A DNA stretch of 64,000 nucleotides from Roseivirga sp. (GTDB taxonomy: Bacteria > Bacteroidota > Bacteroidia > Cytophagales > Cyclobacteriaceae), in assembly GCA_018402485.1 (NCBI GenBank), contig JAGYIY010000003.1:1-64000 (forward strand). Direction: 5' to 3'. Below the pieces are notes generated by a model. That model was not told where the DNA came from, searched no databases, and was given only the letters and a program-made list of their open reading frames with translations. Shown here piece by piece: positions 1 through 9,619 of this stretch (the first letter of the stretch is position 1; each line of letters starts with the position of its first letter). Position numbers and translations under genes: made by a program.

Positions 1-278
1 TGAAACCTTTCTTCATACCCAATACGATCACTCCAAACGGAGATGGGGTAAATGACACTTTTGTTATTCCTGGCTTGGGTAGATATGTGAGCAACGAGAT
101 TTTGATTTTCAACAGATGGGGTGACCATGTATACGAGCGTAAGAACTACCAGAATGACTGGAGTGCTGATGGGTTAGTATCAGGTACGTACTTCTACCTA
201 TTGAAAGTAACCGACAAAAATGGGACGGCTCATGAGTACAAGGGTTTCATTCAAGTGGTAAAGGAGCGAATCAGATAA
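1..278 (+). CDS. Type IX secretion cargo, C-terminal sorting domain (partial)
   Basis: This is the 3' end of a gene that begins left of the window; the reading frame is open from base 3. The visible 91 residues form a gliding-motility-associated C-terminal domain (CHU_C, type B T9SS sorting signal). The diagnostic segments are [15 protein letters not shown], then [11 protein letters not shown], then [10 protein letters not shown] near the end. In this family the domain directs a large secreted or surface protein, often an adhesin or one rich in PKD/Ig-like repeats, through the type IX system. The N-terminal part and hence the actual function are not visible. The PorP/SprF gene starts 79 bases downstream, the usual arrangement for type B cargo. 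Confidence 0.9.
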   Translation, partial: KPFFIPNTITPNGDGVNDTFVIPGLGRYVSNEILIFNRWGDHVYERKNYQNDWSADGLVSGTYFYLLKVTDKNGTAHEYKGFIQVVKERIR

Positions 279-357
279 ATATACCATAGGCTTGGTGGGG
301 TGGGGGCCCTGCCGGGTGTATGGTATGGTCTTAAATAAGGATAAAAAAACAAATAAA

Positions 358-1329
358 ATGGAAAGAAAATATATCATAAGTATGCTGTTAGGAATCCTGA
401 TTTTTTGGGTACGACCGATACAGGCCCAACAGTTGCCACAGTTCAGCCAGTACATTTTCAATGGCCTGCATATTAACCCAGGGTATGCGGGTTATAAGAA
501 TGAGGGTTATATTCAGACGACTTACAGAAGTCAGTGGGTCAATTTTCCAGGAGCACCAAGGACGATGACATTGACGGCTGATTTGAGTGCGAATGAAGGT
601 AAAATGGGCTTTGGTCTGTCTTATGTTAGAGACAAGATAGGATTGACAGAGAGCAACCTTGGCATGTTGACATATGCATACAGGATCAATACGGGTGACA
701 GGGGCAGGTTGTCTTTGGGGATTAGTGGTGGGATATCTGAATATGCTTTCGATCCTTCGGATATCATCACGGTAAATCCAGATGATCCAACCTTACCAGC
801 GAGTAGAGTAGCGGCTACGGCACCTAATATGAATATGGGTTTATTTTATCATACAGACAGGTTTTATGCAGGTTTTTCTGCCTATAACCTGATAGGAAGA
901 AAGGCTTTAATGAGAGAGGATATTGCAGTAGCATTTCATGATTTTCATTATTACCTGACCTTTGGCTGGATGGTAGATTTGACCGATCAAGTTCAGTTGA
1001 AGCCATCTGTATTGGTGAAGCATGCGAAGGGTTCTCCAACAAGCTATGATTTGAATGCGATGTTTTTGTTTAAGGAAAAGATATGGTTTGGAGGTTCTTA
1101 CAGGTCGAATGTGAGGGTGTTTGATGACCGACTGCAGCAGAACCTGAGCAAACGCAACGCGCTTGCTTTGGTGATGGAATATTTCATTTCCCCAGGCTTA
1201 AGACTAGGTTATGCCTATGATTACAACTTGAATGCCCTCAATAGCAGCAGGAACGAGTCACACGAGATATCCTTAGGGGTTTACCTAAGTGGTAAAAGAG
1301 AAATTGTTTACAATCCTAGATGGTTCTGA
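358..1329 (+). CDS. PorP/SprF family type IX secretion membrane protein
   Basis: The 323-residue protein has a signal peptide ending near Ala23 (PIQA|QQ). It is followed by the family hallmark QFSQYIFNGLHINPGYAG (residues about 28-45) and then alternating beta-strand sequence expected of an outer-membrane barrel. PorP/SprF proteins work with T9SS; the SprF branch is needed for surface display of type B cargo, and such a cargo C-terminus lies immediately upstream. An earlier in-frame ATG exists at 292, but the one at 358 gives a clean signal peptide and was chosen. Its stop codon overlaps the next start by one base, so the two genes are probably translationally coupled. Which paralog this is cannot be told from sequence alone. 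Confidence 0.88.
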   Translation: MERKYIISMLLGILIFWVRPIQAQQLPQFSQYIFNGLHINPGYAGYKNEGYIQTTYRSQWVNFPGAPRTMTLTADLSANEGKMGFGLSYVRDKIGLTESNLGMLTYAYRINTGDRGRLSLGISGGISEYAFDPSDIITVNPDDPTLPASRVAATAPNMNMGLFYHTDRFYAGFSAYNLIGRKALMREDIAVAFHDFHYYLTFGWMVDLTDQVQLKPSVLVKHAKGSPTSYDLNAMFLFKEKIWFGGSYRSNVRVFDDRLQQNLSKRNALALVMEYFISPGLRLGYAYDYNLNALNSSRNESHEISLGVYLSGKREIVYNPRWF

Positions 1330-3749
1330 TGATGAAAAGACAACTAAAAAAGATCTTATTAGGTACAATTTTGGTACTAGTATACGGAGGGCTTTCTGCC
1401 CAAAAAGACATGCTCAGGTATGCGGACATAGAGTATGATTTGAAGCGATTTGAACATGCTGGTTCTCAGTATTCAGAGGCATTCAACATTAAGCAGACTT
1501 ACTATTCTGCTAAGCGAGCTGCGGAGAGTTACGCTTTTATCAGAAGTTATCAGAAAGCCTTTGAATGGTGGGAAAAGGCTATTAATTTTTCTGAATCAGA
1601 TAGAGAAGACTCCTTGAGCTTCGCTCGATCAGCAGTTCAAGCAGGGAATTTACTTTCTGAATTGAGGATGCCATTTACTGAACAGGAACGCTATCAAGTA
1701 TATGGTGGAGTAGATGTTTCTGAAGACCTGACCATAGAATTCCGTCCATTGGAAAAGTATAATAGTGCAGGTACTGATTATGGATTGCGTTCTGATATGA
1801 ATGGTAGAAATTACTTTGTCTCCGACAGAAACCTGAATGATCGGACCCTAAAAAAACCGATCCGCTTAGATGCCAGAAAGCGATTCTCTGGAGATGATCG
1901 TTATAGAATGAATGATCGAGGGTTTCATCAGATACTGATGGAAGGAGAAGAAGGAATAACAGAGGTAACCACAGAACTAGAAGGGGTCTATCACCTGAGT
2001 AGCCCTGCTTTTTATACAAATGCAGATGCACAGCATGTAGTGTTTACGGCTGTGTTGCGAGATGATAAAGGAAGAAGGAGGCAAAGACACGAAGTGTATC
2101 CAGGTTTATACACTGCTACAGTTGAGTCAGATGGGAGCTTTGGTAAAGTAAAAGCCTTACCCTTCAATAAGTTGTCAGAGTATGGAGTGATGCATGGAGT
2201 GGTTTATAATGATAGAATCTATTTCAGTTCGGATATGCCTGGGGGTTATGGAGGTTATGATTTGTATTACACCGAGATATTGGGAGATGACTATGGTCCT
2301 GCAATCAACTTAGGCTCTAAGGTGAATGGAGCAAGAGATGAGGTTTTCCCCTATCTCCACGAGGGTGATTTGTATTTTTCATCAGACAGGTTTACCGGAT
2401 TAGGTGGATTGGACATTTACAGCATAGATGTAGAACTAACAGACCAAGCAGTGAATATGGGTAAGCCATACAATACTCCACAAGATGACTTTGCTTATTA
2501 TGTAGATGCAGCTGGATTGAAGTATCTGAGCTCGGATAGAGGAATGTCCGAGAGTAGAGATAACATTTATAGCATAGTCTTTCTAAGCGATTCATATAGA
2601 CTCAAAGTAAATACAGAGTCCGGTGAACGATTAGACGAGATGGAAGGGCTTGAGCTGAAGGTGATCGGAGTTGATGGTAGAGAAGTTCCTTTGAAGATCA
2701 AAGATGGTAGAATTGCAAACTTGGAGGAAGGGGAATATACGGTGGAAATTCGGAAGAAGGGATATTTCCCAGCTAGCGTTCCTTTGAGCGCATTGCCACC
2801 TGTTGGAACAGAAAAGGTACTTGATTACACTTTGGTAGAGATACCTCTTGGTAAGATGTTGGTCCTTGATACGGTTTATTACGATTTTGATAAATACAAT
2901 ATCAGACCAGATGCAGCAGAGGTATTGGATAGGGCCTCCCAATTGCTGGGTGCTTATCCAGACTTCAACCTAAATATTACTTCCCATACAGATGTTAGGG
3001 CTTCTAATGCTTACAATGAGCGCTTATCTGAAAACAGGAGCAATTCAGCTGCAGCATACCTAAAAGGGACTGGTGTAGCGGGAGAAAGGTTGACTATGGC
3101 TTGGAAAGGAGAGTTGCAGCCTGTGAATCCATGCGTAGATGGTGTGGATTGCCCAGAATTCATGCATGACAGAAACAGGAGAAGTATCCTGAGTTTGGAG
3201 CTTTACCCGGATCCTGACGGTGATTATTCACTTCCGGTCGGCTTATCTTATGTGAAGAGCACCGAAGAATTAATGGATACTTTAGCAGCAATGGTTCAAG
3301 AGAAACGAGCAGATTTACTTCCTCTGGTGATAGCAGAAGACATTGTGTATTATGACTTGGATAAGTATGAGATCAGGACTGATGCAGCTAAGGTATTAAA
3401 AGCTGCAGAGGACTTGTTGAAGAAGTATCCATTTTTAAAGTTGGAGATAGCCTCACATACAGATTCTAGACAGACCTTACTTTACAATGATAGGTTGAGT
3501 AAGAAAAGATCCATGGCTGTATTGTTTCATTTGAAAAACAAAGGGATATCAGGCGATAGGATGAGTGCAAGCTGGTATAGCGAAACTCAATTGGTTACTT
3601 CTTGTCCAGACGATGTGGAATGTGCTGAAGAGCAACATGAGCAGAATAGAAGATCTGTATTGACGCTAAAGGTAGAAAGATCAGATGTGGATAAGCTTCC
3701 TGCAGATTGGAAATCCGGGAAACGGAGATTTTCAGATCTTCTCAAATAA
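1329..3749 (+). CDS. OmpA-family protein with TPR-like, PD40 and two tandem OmpA domains
   Basis: The predicted signal peptide ends near residue 24 (GLSA|QK). A TPR-like helical part follows (about 25-110), then a WD40/PD40-type propeller region (about 190-420, with repeats such as IYFSSDMPGGYGGYDLYY and LYFSSDRFTGLGGLDIY). Next comes a short carboxypeptidase-like beta domain (about 425-500). Two OmpA peptidoglycan-binding domains end the protein, at about 511-622 and 668-779. Both copies keep the SHTD, YN..LS..R and NRRS signatures and a Cys pair before NRRS. The layout resembles PorE-type T9SS anchors, but those normally carry one OmpA domain. It is expected at the outer membrane, tethering the PorP/SprF partner to the cell wall. 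ATG 1329 overlaps the upstream stop; 1320 is also possible. Confidence 0.87.
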   Translation: MMKRQLKKILLGTILVLVYGGLSAQKDMLRYADIEYDLKRFEHAGSQYSEAFNIKQTYYSAKRAAESYAFIRSYQKAFEWWEKAINFSESDREDSLSFARSAVQAGNLLSELRMPFTEQERYQVYGGVDVSEDLTIEFRPLEKYNSAGTDYGLRSDMNGRNYFVSDRNLNDRTLKKPIRLDARKRFSGDDRYRMNDRGFHQILMEGEEGITEVTTELEGVYHLSSPAFYTNADAQHVVFTAVLRDDKGRRRQRHEVYPGLYTATVESDGSFGKVKALPFNKLSEYGVMHGVVYNDRIYFSSDMPGGYGGYDLYYTEILGDDYGPAINLGSKVNGARDEVFPYLHEGDLYFSSDRFTGLGGLDIYSIDVELTDQAVNMGKPYNTPQDDFAYYVDAAGLKYLSSDRGMSESRDNIYSIVFLSDSYRLKVNTESGERLDEMEGLELKVIGVDGREVPLKIKDGRIANLEEGEYTVEIRKKGYFPASVPLSALPPVGTEKVLDYTLVEIPLGKMLVLDTVYYDFDKYNIRPDAAEVLDRASQLLGAYPDFNLNITSHTDVRASNAYNERLSENRSNSAAAYLKGTGVAGERLTMAWKGELQPVNPCVDGVDCPEFMHDRNRRSILSLELYPDPDGDYSLPVGLSYVKSTEELMDTLAAMVQEKRADLLPLVIAEDIVYYDLDKYEIRTDAAKVLKAAEDLLKKYPFLKLEIASHTDSRQTLLYNDRLSKKRSMAVLFHLKNKGISGDRMSASWYSETQLVTSCPDDVECAEEQHEQNRRSVLTLKVERSDVDKLPADWKSGKRRFSDLLK

Positions 3750-3876
3750 AAAAATGTAACCCTTTAAAATCGGTACAAAAAGTAAATACAAGTGCTAGGT
3801 AATTCATACCCCTATCCAATGGGTAGATTATTTACATTCTAAACAACTACTTAATTGTAGTATGGCATGATCCCCC

Positions 3877-4245
3877 ATGGTGAGAAATATGATGGATGAA
3901 CAGCACCAAGAAACAGATAAATTGATCCTAGAAGAGGTGAAAGGGTGGATTTTATCAAATTTGCAGGCAAACGACCCCCATTATGTTTGGAGAGTTGGTA
4001 TTAGCTGTAATGATGAAATCAATGATATTGCCTCTAAATTAAGGTCAGATTTTGAATGTAAGCATTTTAAAAGCTGGCAAATGGGTTCTTTCAAAGGCGC
4101 AATGATGATTATTCGCCACCTAACCAAGCACAATTATATTCTTAAATCGCCATTGAACAAATATGCTGATAAAGGAGAGTATGTATTTGTTTATAAGTCC
4201 CTCAGTCCTCCTCAGAACTTATTTCGACACACTTTACATTATTAA
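3877..4245 (+). CDS. Hypothetical protein, 122 residues
   Basis: I do not recognise this gene. The product is soluble-looking: it has no signal peptide or hydrophobic segment, is acidic at the N-terminus and basic in the middle, and has three cysteines or fewer. Its length, the lack of competing frames and its clean intergenic flanks argue that it is real. Alternative ATGs lie at 3889 and 3892. It stands alone between the OmpA-family gene and the converging yidD gene. It could be a small lineage-specific regulator or an orphan; no function is proposed. Confidence 0.5.
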   Translation: MVRNMMDEQHQETDKLILEEVKGWILSNLQANDPHYVWRVGISCNDEINDIASKLRSDFECKHFKSWQMGSFKGAMMIIRHLTKHNYILKSPLNKYADKGEYVFVYKSLSPPQNLFRHTLHY

Positions 4246-4423
4246 AATTCATATTTTACGTATTTCAAGGTATGACCAATCATCGTAAACTTTTTTTAGA
4301 ACTGTCGCTTCTGTCTTTTGTCGGTCATAACCTCTGGAGAGCAGAAGCTGCAATGTATTCACTCATAAAGGTTGATAAAGCCTGAACCAAGGTCCTTCAA
4401 GTGGTTAAGGCTTCAAAAGGGTT

Positions 4424-4681
4424 TTATGCTTTAGCCTGTTTTTGATCATTCCCCCCTTTTTTAGGTACGGGATCATAACCATGACCTCCCCAAGGATGGC
4501 AGCTGCTAAATCGTTTGATACCCATCCATAGGCCTTTCAGAGGTCCCCATTCTTGAATGGCCTCAACTGTGTATGCAGAACAGGTAGGGGTGTACCTGCA
4601 ATTGGCACCAAGCATCGGAGATATGGCATACTGATAAAAACGAATGGGCAATATGAGCAAAAGGCCTAAAGCTTTTTTCAT
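4424..4681 (-). CDS. yidD: Membrane protein insertion efficiency factor YidD
   Basis: This 85-residue protein carries the full YidD signature. It has a short hydrophobic N-terminus (residues 1-20), then [15 protein letters not shown] and, toward the end, [14 protein letters not shown]. YidD is a small inner-membrane-associated protein that assists insertion of membrane proteins by the YidC route. In many bacteria it sits between rnpA and yidC; neither is nearby here, as is common in Bacteroidota. The length matches the family and the gene appears intact. Confidence 0.95.
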   Translation of the reverse strand: MKKALGLLLILPIRFYQYAISPMLGANCRYTPTCSAYTVEAIQEWGPLKGLWMGIKRFSSCHPWGGHGYDPVPKKGGNDQKQAKA

Positions 4682-5058
4682 GTCATTTATGGATAATTGC
4701 TGATAAAAATCATCTCAATTTTAACCCTTCTCATTTTCATTTCCAGAAAGGGTCGAATGGGTTTTTGCATAGCGCAAGTCATATTCCATGAGCCAAGGTA
4801 CGAACTATCTACAATTCCCTTAAGAATGAAGAGAATAATAACGGCTAAAGGGCGTTTCCTTATGTATTGTTGTAGACCTGTTGACCGCGGACATTGATAG
4901 ATGAAAGTAAGGGTAATGTTTTTTCGATAAGTAAATTTCGACGCATTTTTCTATGAGAAGGGAATAGGGAAATGAGTTAGTGGCTTAGCTTACGATTCTT
5001 TTCATCAATACCTATTTTTCCTAACTTCTTTTCGCTAAAATTGAAGGCCAAAGTAACT
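4682..5058. other. Intergenic gap between yidD and the EEP-family gene
   Basis: This 377-base gap separates divergently transcribed genes, so it should hold promoters for both. A 66-codon frame at 4697-4897 has no coding character. I found no tRNA, strong hairpin or repeat. Confidence 0.5.
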
Positions 5059-6063
5059 ATGAACAAAGGGTATCTTTTATTACAATTGATTTGGTTGCTT
5101 TTAAGCCTATTCATTTATTCGAGTGTGTTGATTTCACCACAGCAATTTTCTTATGTTGGTTTACTGGCTTTTGGAATTCCTGTTGTGATTGGGCTCAATG
5201 CCATCATTTTCATCCTATCACTTCTCTTTTCTTTCAAGACAAAATGGATTTCAGGATTATGCCTACTCCTATCGTTTCCCTTTTGGTCGCCTGCCTATGG
5301 TTGGTCAGGAAATGAGGATCTTAACCAAGAGGGCATCAAGGTTTTGAGTTATAATGTAGAACGATTTATCAATACCAAAAAGGGAAACAATAAAGAGGTT
5401 TTACAGTGGATTAAGGACCAAGATGCTGATGTCCTTTGCTTTCAAGAGTTTTTCCCTTTAGAAAGCATTGTATCTTCCCTTCGCCAAAATGGCAAATATG
5501 AGATAGTTACTGAGGAGGATAGGTTCGGAGTAACTATTTATTCAAAATTTCCCATGGTAGCCAATGGGGTATTGTTCGATGTAGATAAACTGAATAATAT
5601 TCGCTTTGCAGATATCGATATAAAAGGAGATACGGTAAGGGTTTATAATGTGCATTTACAATCTACGGGCATGAATACGAATGGAAGCGGCACAATGATA
5701 GATTTAGAAGATAACATGAAACCTAATCTAAGAAAGTTTGTGATTTCATATGCAAGAAGGGTGCAACAAATGCAAGTTTTGGAGCGTCATGTTCAAGAAA
5801 GCCCATACCCTGTAATATTGGTCGGAGATTTTAATGATATTCCCTACAGTTACAATTATTTTCAAGTAAAAAAGTACATGAACAATGCCTTTGAACAAGA
5901 AGGAAGGGGCTTTGGATTTACTTTTAATGAGGGCATTCCATTTCTTCGAATTGACAATCAGTTCGCCACAGATCATTGGCAAGTAAAGGCTTTTAAAACT
6001 TTTAATAAAGTAAAATATTCAGATCATTACCCAATAATGGGTATATTTGAATTGAGTCGTTAA
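5059..6063 (+). CDS. Membrane-linked endonuclease/exonuclease/phosphatase family protein
   Basis: The first 90 residues hold about three hydrophobic helices, then an EEP (DNase I-like) fold follows. Conserved catalytic blocks appear in order: LSYNVERF, VLCFQEFF, VYNVHLQS, VGDFNDIP and KYSDHYPI. These supply the Asn, Glu, His, Asp/Asn and Asp-His residues of metal-dependent phosphodiesterases. Proteins of this architecture are common in Bacteroidota, and substrates could be nucleic acid or a phospho-lipid; the sequence does not decide. A TTG at 5041 could add six residues, but ATG 5059 precedes the hydrophobic segment and was preferred. The PspC gene follows after 15 bases and is probably in the same operon. 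Confidence 0.85.
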   Translation: MNKGYLLLQLIWLLLSLFIYSSVLISPQQFSYVGLLAFGIPVVIGLNAIIFILSLLFSFKTKWISGLCLLLSFPFWSPAYGWSGNEDLNQEGIKVLSYNVERFINTKKGNNKEVLQWIKDQDADVLCFQEFFPLESIVSSLRQNGKYEIVTEEDRFGVTIYSKFPMVANGVLFDVDKLNNIRFADIDIKGDTVRVYNVHLQSTGMNTNGSGTMIDLEDNMKPNLRKFVISYARRVQQMQVLERHVQESPYPVILVGDFNDIPYSYNYFQVKKYMNNAFEQEGRGFGFTFNEGIPFLRIDNQFATDHWQVKAFKTFNKVKYSDHYPIMGIFELSR

Positions 6064-6078
6064 GTAGAAAAAATTAAA

Positions 6079-6291
6079 ATGGAAAAATCTAAACTCACAA
6101 GATCATCAAACAAAGGAGTGATTGCTGGTGTATGTGCCGGGTTAGCTGAATGGCTGGGCTGGGATATCGCACTGGTACGCATTCTTTATGTTATTATTTC
6201 TTTGGCAAGCGCAGCCTTTCCAGGAACAATCGTCTATATTATTCTATGGATTGTAATGCCTAAAGATGATTTTTTTATTCGTAATGAGTAG
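6079..6291 (+). CDS. PspC domain protein
   Basis: This 70-residue protein is essentially one PspC domain: GVIAGVCAGLAEWLGWD, then VRILYVIISLASA and IVYIILWIVMP, giving two membrane helices. PspC domains are found in phage-shock and envelope-stress responses, but small stand-alone versions are very common in Bacteroidota and their role is unsettled. It closes the short operon with the EEP-family gene. A terminator-like hairpin follows about 45 bases after the stop. Confidence 0.9.
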   Translation: MEKSKLTRSSNKGVIAGVCAGLAEWLGWDIALVRILYVIISLASAAFPGTIVYIILWIVMPKDDFFIRNE

Positions 6292-6337
6292 CCCAAATCT
6301 GTCATTTCCCTAAGAAAGACGAGAGGGTTAAAGTATA

Positions 6338-6364
6338 AAAAAACCTAACAATCTCAGGTTTTTT
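6338..6364 (+). terminator. Rho-independent terminator after the PspC gene
   Basis: A perfect 9-bp stem (arms 6338-6346 and 6356-6364) encloses a 9-base loop. The left arm begins with A-residues and the right arm ends in six T, so it can terminate both strands. It lies between the PspC gene and the converging MMPL gene. Confidence 0.75.
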
Positions 6365-6369
6365 ATCCC

Positions 6370-6394
6370 TTTAAGCTTTTATTTAAAGCTTAAA
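6370..6394. repeat. Perfect 10-bp inverted repeat
   Basis: Arms at 6370-6379 and 6385-6394 are exactly complementary around a 5-base loop (TTTAAGCTTT / AAAGCTTAAA). It lies 6 bases after the neighbouring terminator and is probably a second, AT-rich part of the shared terminator region. Confidence 0.55.
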
Positions 6395-6505
6395 ACATAG
6401 GTCATATGATGCTTTCAACATCCTGTTTGAAACGGGTTTGTTTAAAAATCCCTCCATGCACTTAAGCGTTTTCGCACCTGATGGTGCCATTCTTAGGTTG
6501 GAGTT

Positions 6506-8794
6506 TTAGCTATTCTTTCTGGTACTATATTGCATCAATACAGGCAGTACTATTAAGTCAATTATGAGTGCCAAAAAGGCAGAAATGGTAATGAAAAAAC
6601 CCAAAAAATAGGTAGCTGAAAATTGGGAACCCAAAAATATAGAAAAGCCTAAGATGGTGACCAAGGTGGTGGTAAGAATGCTCTTTCCTGTGGTACGAAG
6701 TGTTTTGGTAAGGTCTCTGCCTTCCATTAAATACCGCGAAACAAAATGGATACTATCGTCTACAACAATACCAAAAGCAACGGTAAATACTACTGCCGTA
6801 GATATATTCAAGTCAATATCCAACCATCCCATAATACCAAACATGATGATAATGGGAAGGGTATTTACCACAGTAGCCCATATGGCCATCTGAAAATTGC
6901 CCAGAAAAAGCCATAGGCATAGCCACACGGTCAATAGAGCTATGGTCAAACCTTTTACAAGTGCTTCCACAATGTACGCGTCTGTTTTTTCAATTAAATA
7001 AGTAGTGCCTGTAAGTGAGGCCTTAAAGCCATTGGTGTTGATGGCCTCCAAGAAAGCTTGAAAAGAGGTGTTGATGGGTCGGTAATGGGCACTTCCTGCA
7101 TCTTTGGTTCGACCTACAATACGAATAAGCCGCCCATTTTCACCTTCTACTATTTGTCTTGTTTCAGCTAAGGCAGGAGAATAGTAGTGTTTTTCAAGTC
7201 GTTTCATTTCCTCTGGGGCAGGGAAACGCCTCTGCCGTGATGAGCCACCATATAAACCAGACCTGATTTGTTCGACCAGTTGTAGTGGTGATTGAATGTG
7301 CTTGACTTGAAAATGCTTTGCTATGTAATGCTCGATGGATTGAATTTTTTCAAGCACGACATAATCTGTAACGCGAAGAGGTTCATCAAGGACAATACCC
7401 ACCTCAAAAGGCTTGTACCCGCCATAGTGCTCATCGAAGTAATCCACAATGGCAAGCTCAGGTTCATCTCGCTGTAATCCAACAATAATGCCGGTATTAA
7501 ATCGTATTTTGTGGATTCCTGCCCCCAGAAGTAGTACAATTAGCAAAGAAGCATAAATGATTTTTGTGGGATGCCTTTGCAACCATTGGCTGAGTGAACT
7601 CCAATGGTTTTCTAGAGGGGAGAAGCTTTTCACTTTTTTGGCCACCGCCGAAGGAAAGAAGAACAACCAAGCCGGCACAATCAGAAAGGTTACAATAAAT
7701 GCGAAGAGCACACCCATGGCGGTGTATAAGCCAAATTGTTGAATGGGAGCCACAGGGATAAAATATAAGCTCATAAAACCTATGGCTGTAGTTACGGAGG
7801 TAAGAAACGTAGCCTTTCCAATTTTTGCAAGGGCCCATTGGATGGCAGTAGCTTTCTCTAAACCATTCTTTAAATGATCGTCATAGGCATGTATAAAATG
7901 AATGATATCAGATAGTGCCACGATTAACAGCAAAGCAGGCATCATTACCATCATCACATCTATGTTTTTCCCAGTCATCCCCATCAATCCTAAAACCCAA
8001 AGGAGTGTAACAGTCAATGTGAGTAAAGGGAGTCCTATGCCTTTTATACTGCGGAAGAAAATAAACAGCAGAATAATGATCAAGGCCAGACTTACAACCA
8101 ACGTTAAAGATAATTCTTGTTCTAACTTCTGTGTAAAGCTGTATTGCATCTGAATTTTACCGGAAAGCAGGTAGTCAGAAAATCCGGCACTTTGAATCTT
8201 ATGCTCCAGTGCTTCATAAAAAACATCTGCTTCTTGTTTCTTTTCGAAAAAGGCATGGTCAATGACAACGAGGGTGGAGATGCTATCGGTACCAAAATAG
8301 GCTCCCCAAAGGTTTTTTTCTTGCAATGAACCAATGCTCAAATCTGTTGTGGCATTAAGAACATGTGGCGTATTTAAACCAAAGGGTGTGATTTGAATGT
8401 TTTCTAAATCATAGGCGGATTGTACACGTTTGATTTCAGGCTCTTTTTCTAATGTTTTGGTCAAGGCTATGACTTCTTTTTGAAAGGAACTTTCTAGCAC
8501 CTCATCGGATTGGATGACCAAGTACAAAAAATCATTGTATTGACCGAAAGTTTCGTTCAATCTGCCATAAAAAGAAAGCGCTTCATCTTGCTGCGGAAAA
8601 AAGCGATCGAAACGGTAGTCGAAGGCAAGGCGGGGAATAAACCAAGCAAAACATGAGGTGATGCCGATAACCAGCAAAAGAGCAAGCCGTGCTTTGGTTT
8701 TTGTAGGGTGCAAAAAGCGCATCAATGTAAAAGAGTAGTCAAATTCTTTACCATCCTGCCGTGCTTTACTGACTTTTTGCTTTAATTTGTTCAT
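6506..8794 (-). CDS. RND/MMPL family exporter
   Basis: The 762-residue protein has the duplicated RND plan. A first helix (about 38-56) is followed by a large periplasmic loop and a helix bundle (about 220-390); the pattern then repeats, ending in a bundle at about 615-755. The second half keeps [10 protein letters not shown], whose paired aspartates match the proton-relay position of RND carriers. Members of this MMPL-like group (also HpnN-like) move lipids or other hydrophobic compounds across the inner membrane and often work without a TolC partner. No adaptor is adjacent. The gene is divergent from thyA, with 30 bases between starts. Substrate unknown. Confidence 0.85.
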   Translation of the reverse strand: MNKLKQKVSKARQDGKEFDYSFTLMRFLHPTKTKARLALLLVIGITSCFAWFIPRLAFDYRFDRFFPQQDEALSFYGRLNETFGQYNDFLYLVIQSDEVLESSFQKEVIALTKTLEKEPEIKRVQSAYDLENIQITPFGLNTPHVLNATTDLSIGSLQEKNLWGAYFGTDSISTLVVIDHAFFEKKQEADVFYEALEHKIQSAGFSDYLLSGKIQMQYSFTQKLEQELSLTLVVSLALIIILLFIFFRSIKGIGLPLLTLTVTLLWVLGLMGMTGKNIDVMMVMMPALLLIVALSDIIHFIHAYDDHLKNGLEKATAIQWALAKIGKATFLTSVTTAIGFMSLYFIPVAPIQQFGLYTAMGVLFAFIVTFLIVPAWLFFFPSAVAKKVKSFSPLENHWSSLSQWLQRHPTKIIYASLLIVLLLGAGIHKIRFNTGIIVGLQRDEPELAIVDYFDEHYGGYKPFEVGIVLDEPLRVTDYVVLEKIQSIEHYIAKHFQVKHIQSPLQLVEQIRSGLYGGSSRQRRFPAPEEMKRLEKHYYSPALAETRQIVEGENGRLIRIVGRTKDAGSAHYRPINTSFQAFLEAINTNGFKASLTGTTYLIEKTDAYIVEALVKGLTIALLTVWLCLWLFLGNFQMAIWATVVNTLPIIIMFGIMGWLDIDLNISTAVVFTVAFGIVVDDSIHFVSRYLMEGRDLTKTLRTTGKSILTTTLVTILGFSIFLGSQFSATYFLGFFITISAFLALIIDLIVLPVLMQYSTRKNS

Positions 8795-8824
8795 TCATTC
8801 AAAGCTATAAATACCTTTCGAATT

Positions 8825-9619
8825 ATGAGACAATACCACGATTTGTTGCAACACATCATTGAGCATGGCGCAGAAAAAGGAGATAGAACGGGTACGGGTA
8901 CAAAAAGTGTGTTTGGTTATCAAATGCGTTTTGATTTGTCGGAGGGCTTTCCGGTGGTCACTACCAAAAAGTTACATTTACGTTCTATTATTCATGAGTT
9001 ATTATGGTTTCTAAAAGGAGATACTAACATCAAATATCTCAAAGACAATGGTGTTCGTATTTGGGATGAATGGGCAGATGAAAAGGGTAATTTAGGTCCT
9101 GTTTATGGTTATCAATGGAGGAATTGGCCTGATGGTCATGGTGGTACCATTGATCAAATTAAGAAAGTGGTAGAACAAATCAAGCACAATCCTGATTCGC
9201 GCAGGCACATGGTAAGCGCTTGGAATGTGGCAGATGTTGACCAAATGGCTTTACCACCTTGCCATGCCTTATTTCAGTTTTATGTGGCTGAGGGTAAATT
9301 AAGCTGCCAGTTATACCAACGCAGTGCAGATGTCTTTCTTGGCGTGCCTTTTAATATCGCTTCTTATGCCTTACTGAACATGATGATGGCCCAAGTCTGC
9401 GGTCTAGAAGTAGGGGATTTCATTCATACTTTTGGTGATGCACATCTTTATCAAAACCATTATGAACAGGCGGCACTTCAGTTGAGCCGCGATATCCGCC
9501 CCTTGCCCACCATGAAGATCAACCCAGAGATCAAGGATATTTTTGATTTTACTTTTGAGGATTTTGAATTATGTAACTACGACCCACACCCACACATTAA
9601 AGCCCCGGTAGCTGTTTGA
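8825..9619 (+). CDS. thyA: Thymidylate synthase
   Basis: This enzyme converts dUMP to dTMP using methylene-tetrahydrofolate. At 264 residues it has the length of the E. coli enzyme and all signature blocks: [13 protein letters not shown] (phosphate-binding Arg), the catalytic Cys146 in [28 protein letters not shown], and [13 protein letters not shown]. The C-terminus (IKAPVAV) closes the active site. The 3' end overlaps the convergent aminotransferase gene by 23 bases. Confidence 0.98.
   Translation: MRQYHDLLQHIIEHGAEKGDRTGTGTKSVFGYQMRFDLSEGFPVVTTKKLHLRSIIHELLWFLKGDTNIKYLKDNGVRIWDEWADEKGNLGPVYGYQWRNWPDGHGGTIDQIKKVVEQIKHNPDSRRHMVSAWNVADVDQMALPPCHALFQFYVAEGKLSCQLYQRSADVFLGVPFNIASYALLNMMMAQVCGLEVGDFIHTFGDAHLYQNHYEQAALQLSRDIRPLPTMKINPEIKDIFDFTFEDFELCNYDPHPHIKAPVAV

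Noticed and set aside
1675..2031. 118-codon minus-strand frame inside the OmpA-family gene
   Set aside because: Shadow of a strongly supported gene on the other strand, rich in His, Leu and Tyr as expected of an antisense frame.
4697..4897. 66-codon frame behind yidD
   Set aside because: No domain, no convincing signal peptide, and composition unlike the neighbouring genes; it lies in the yidD promoter region.
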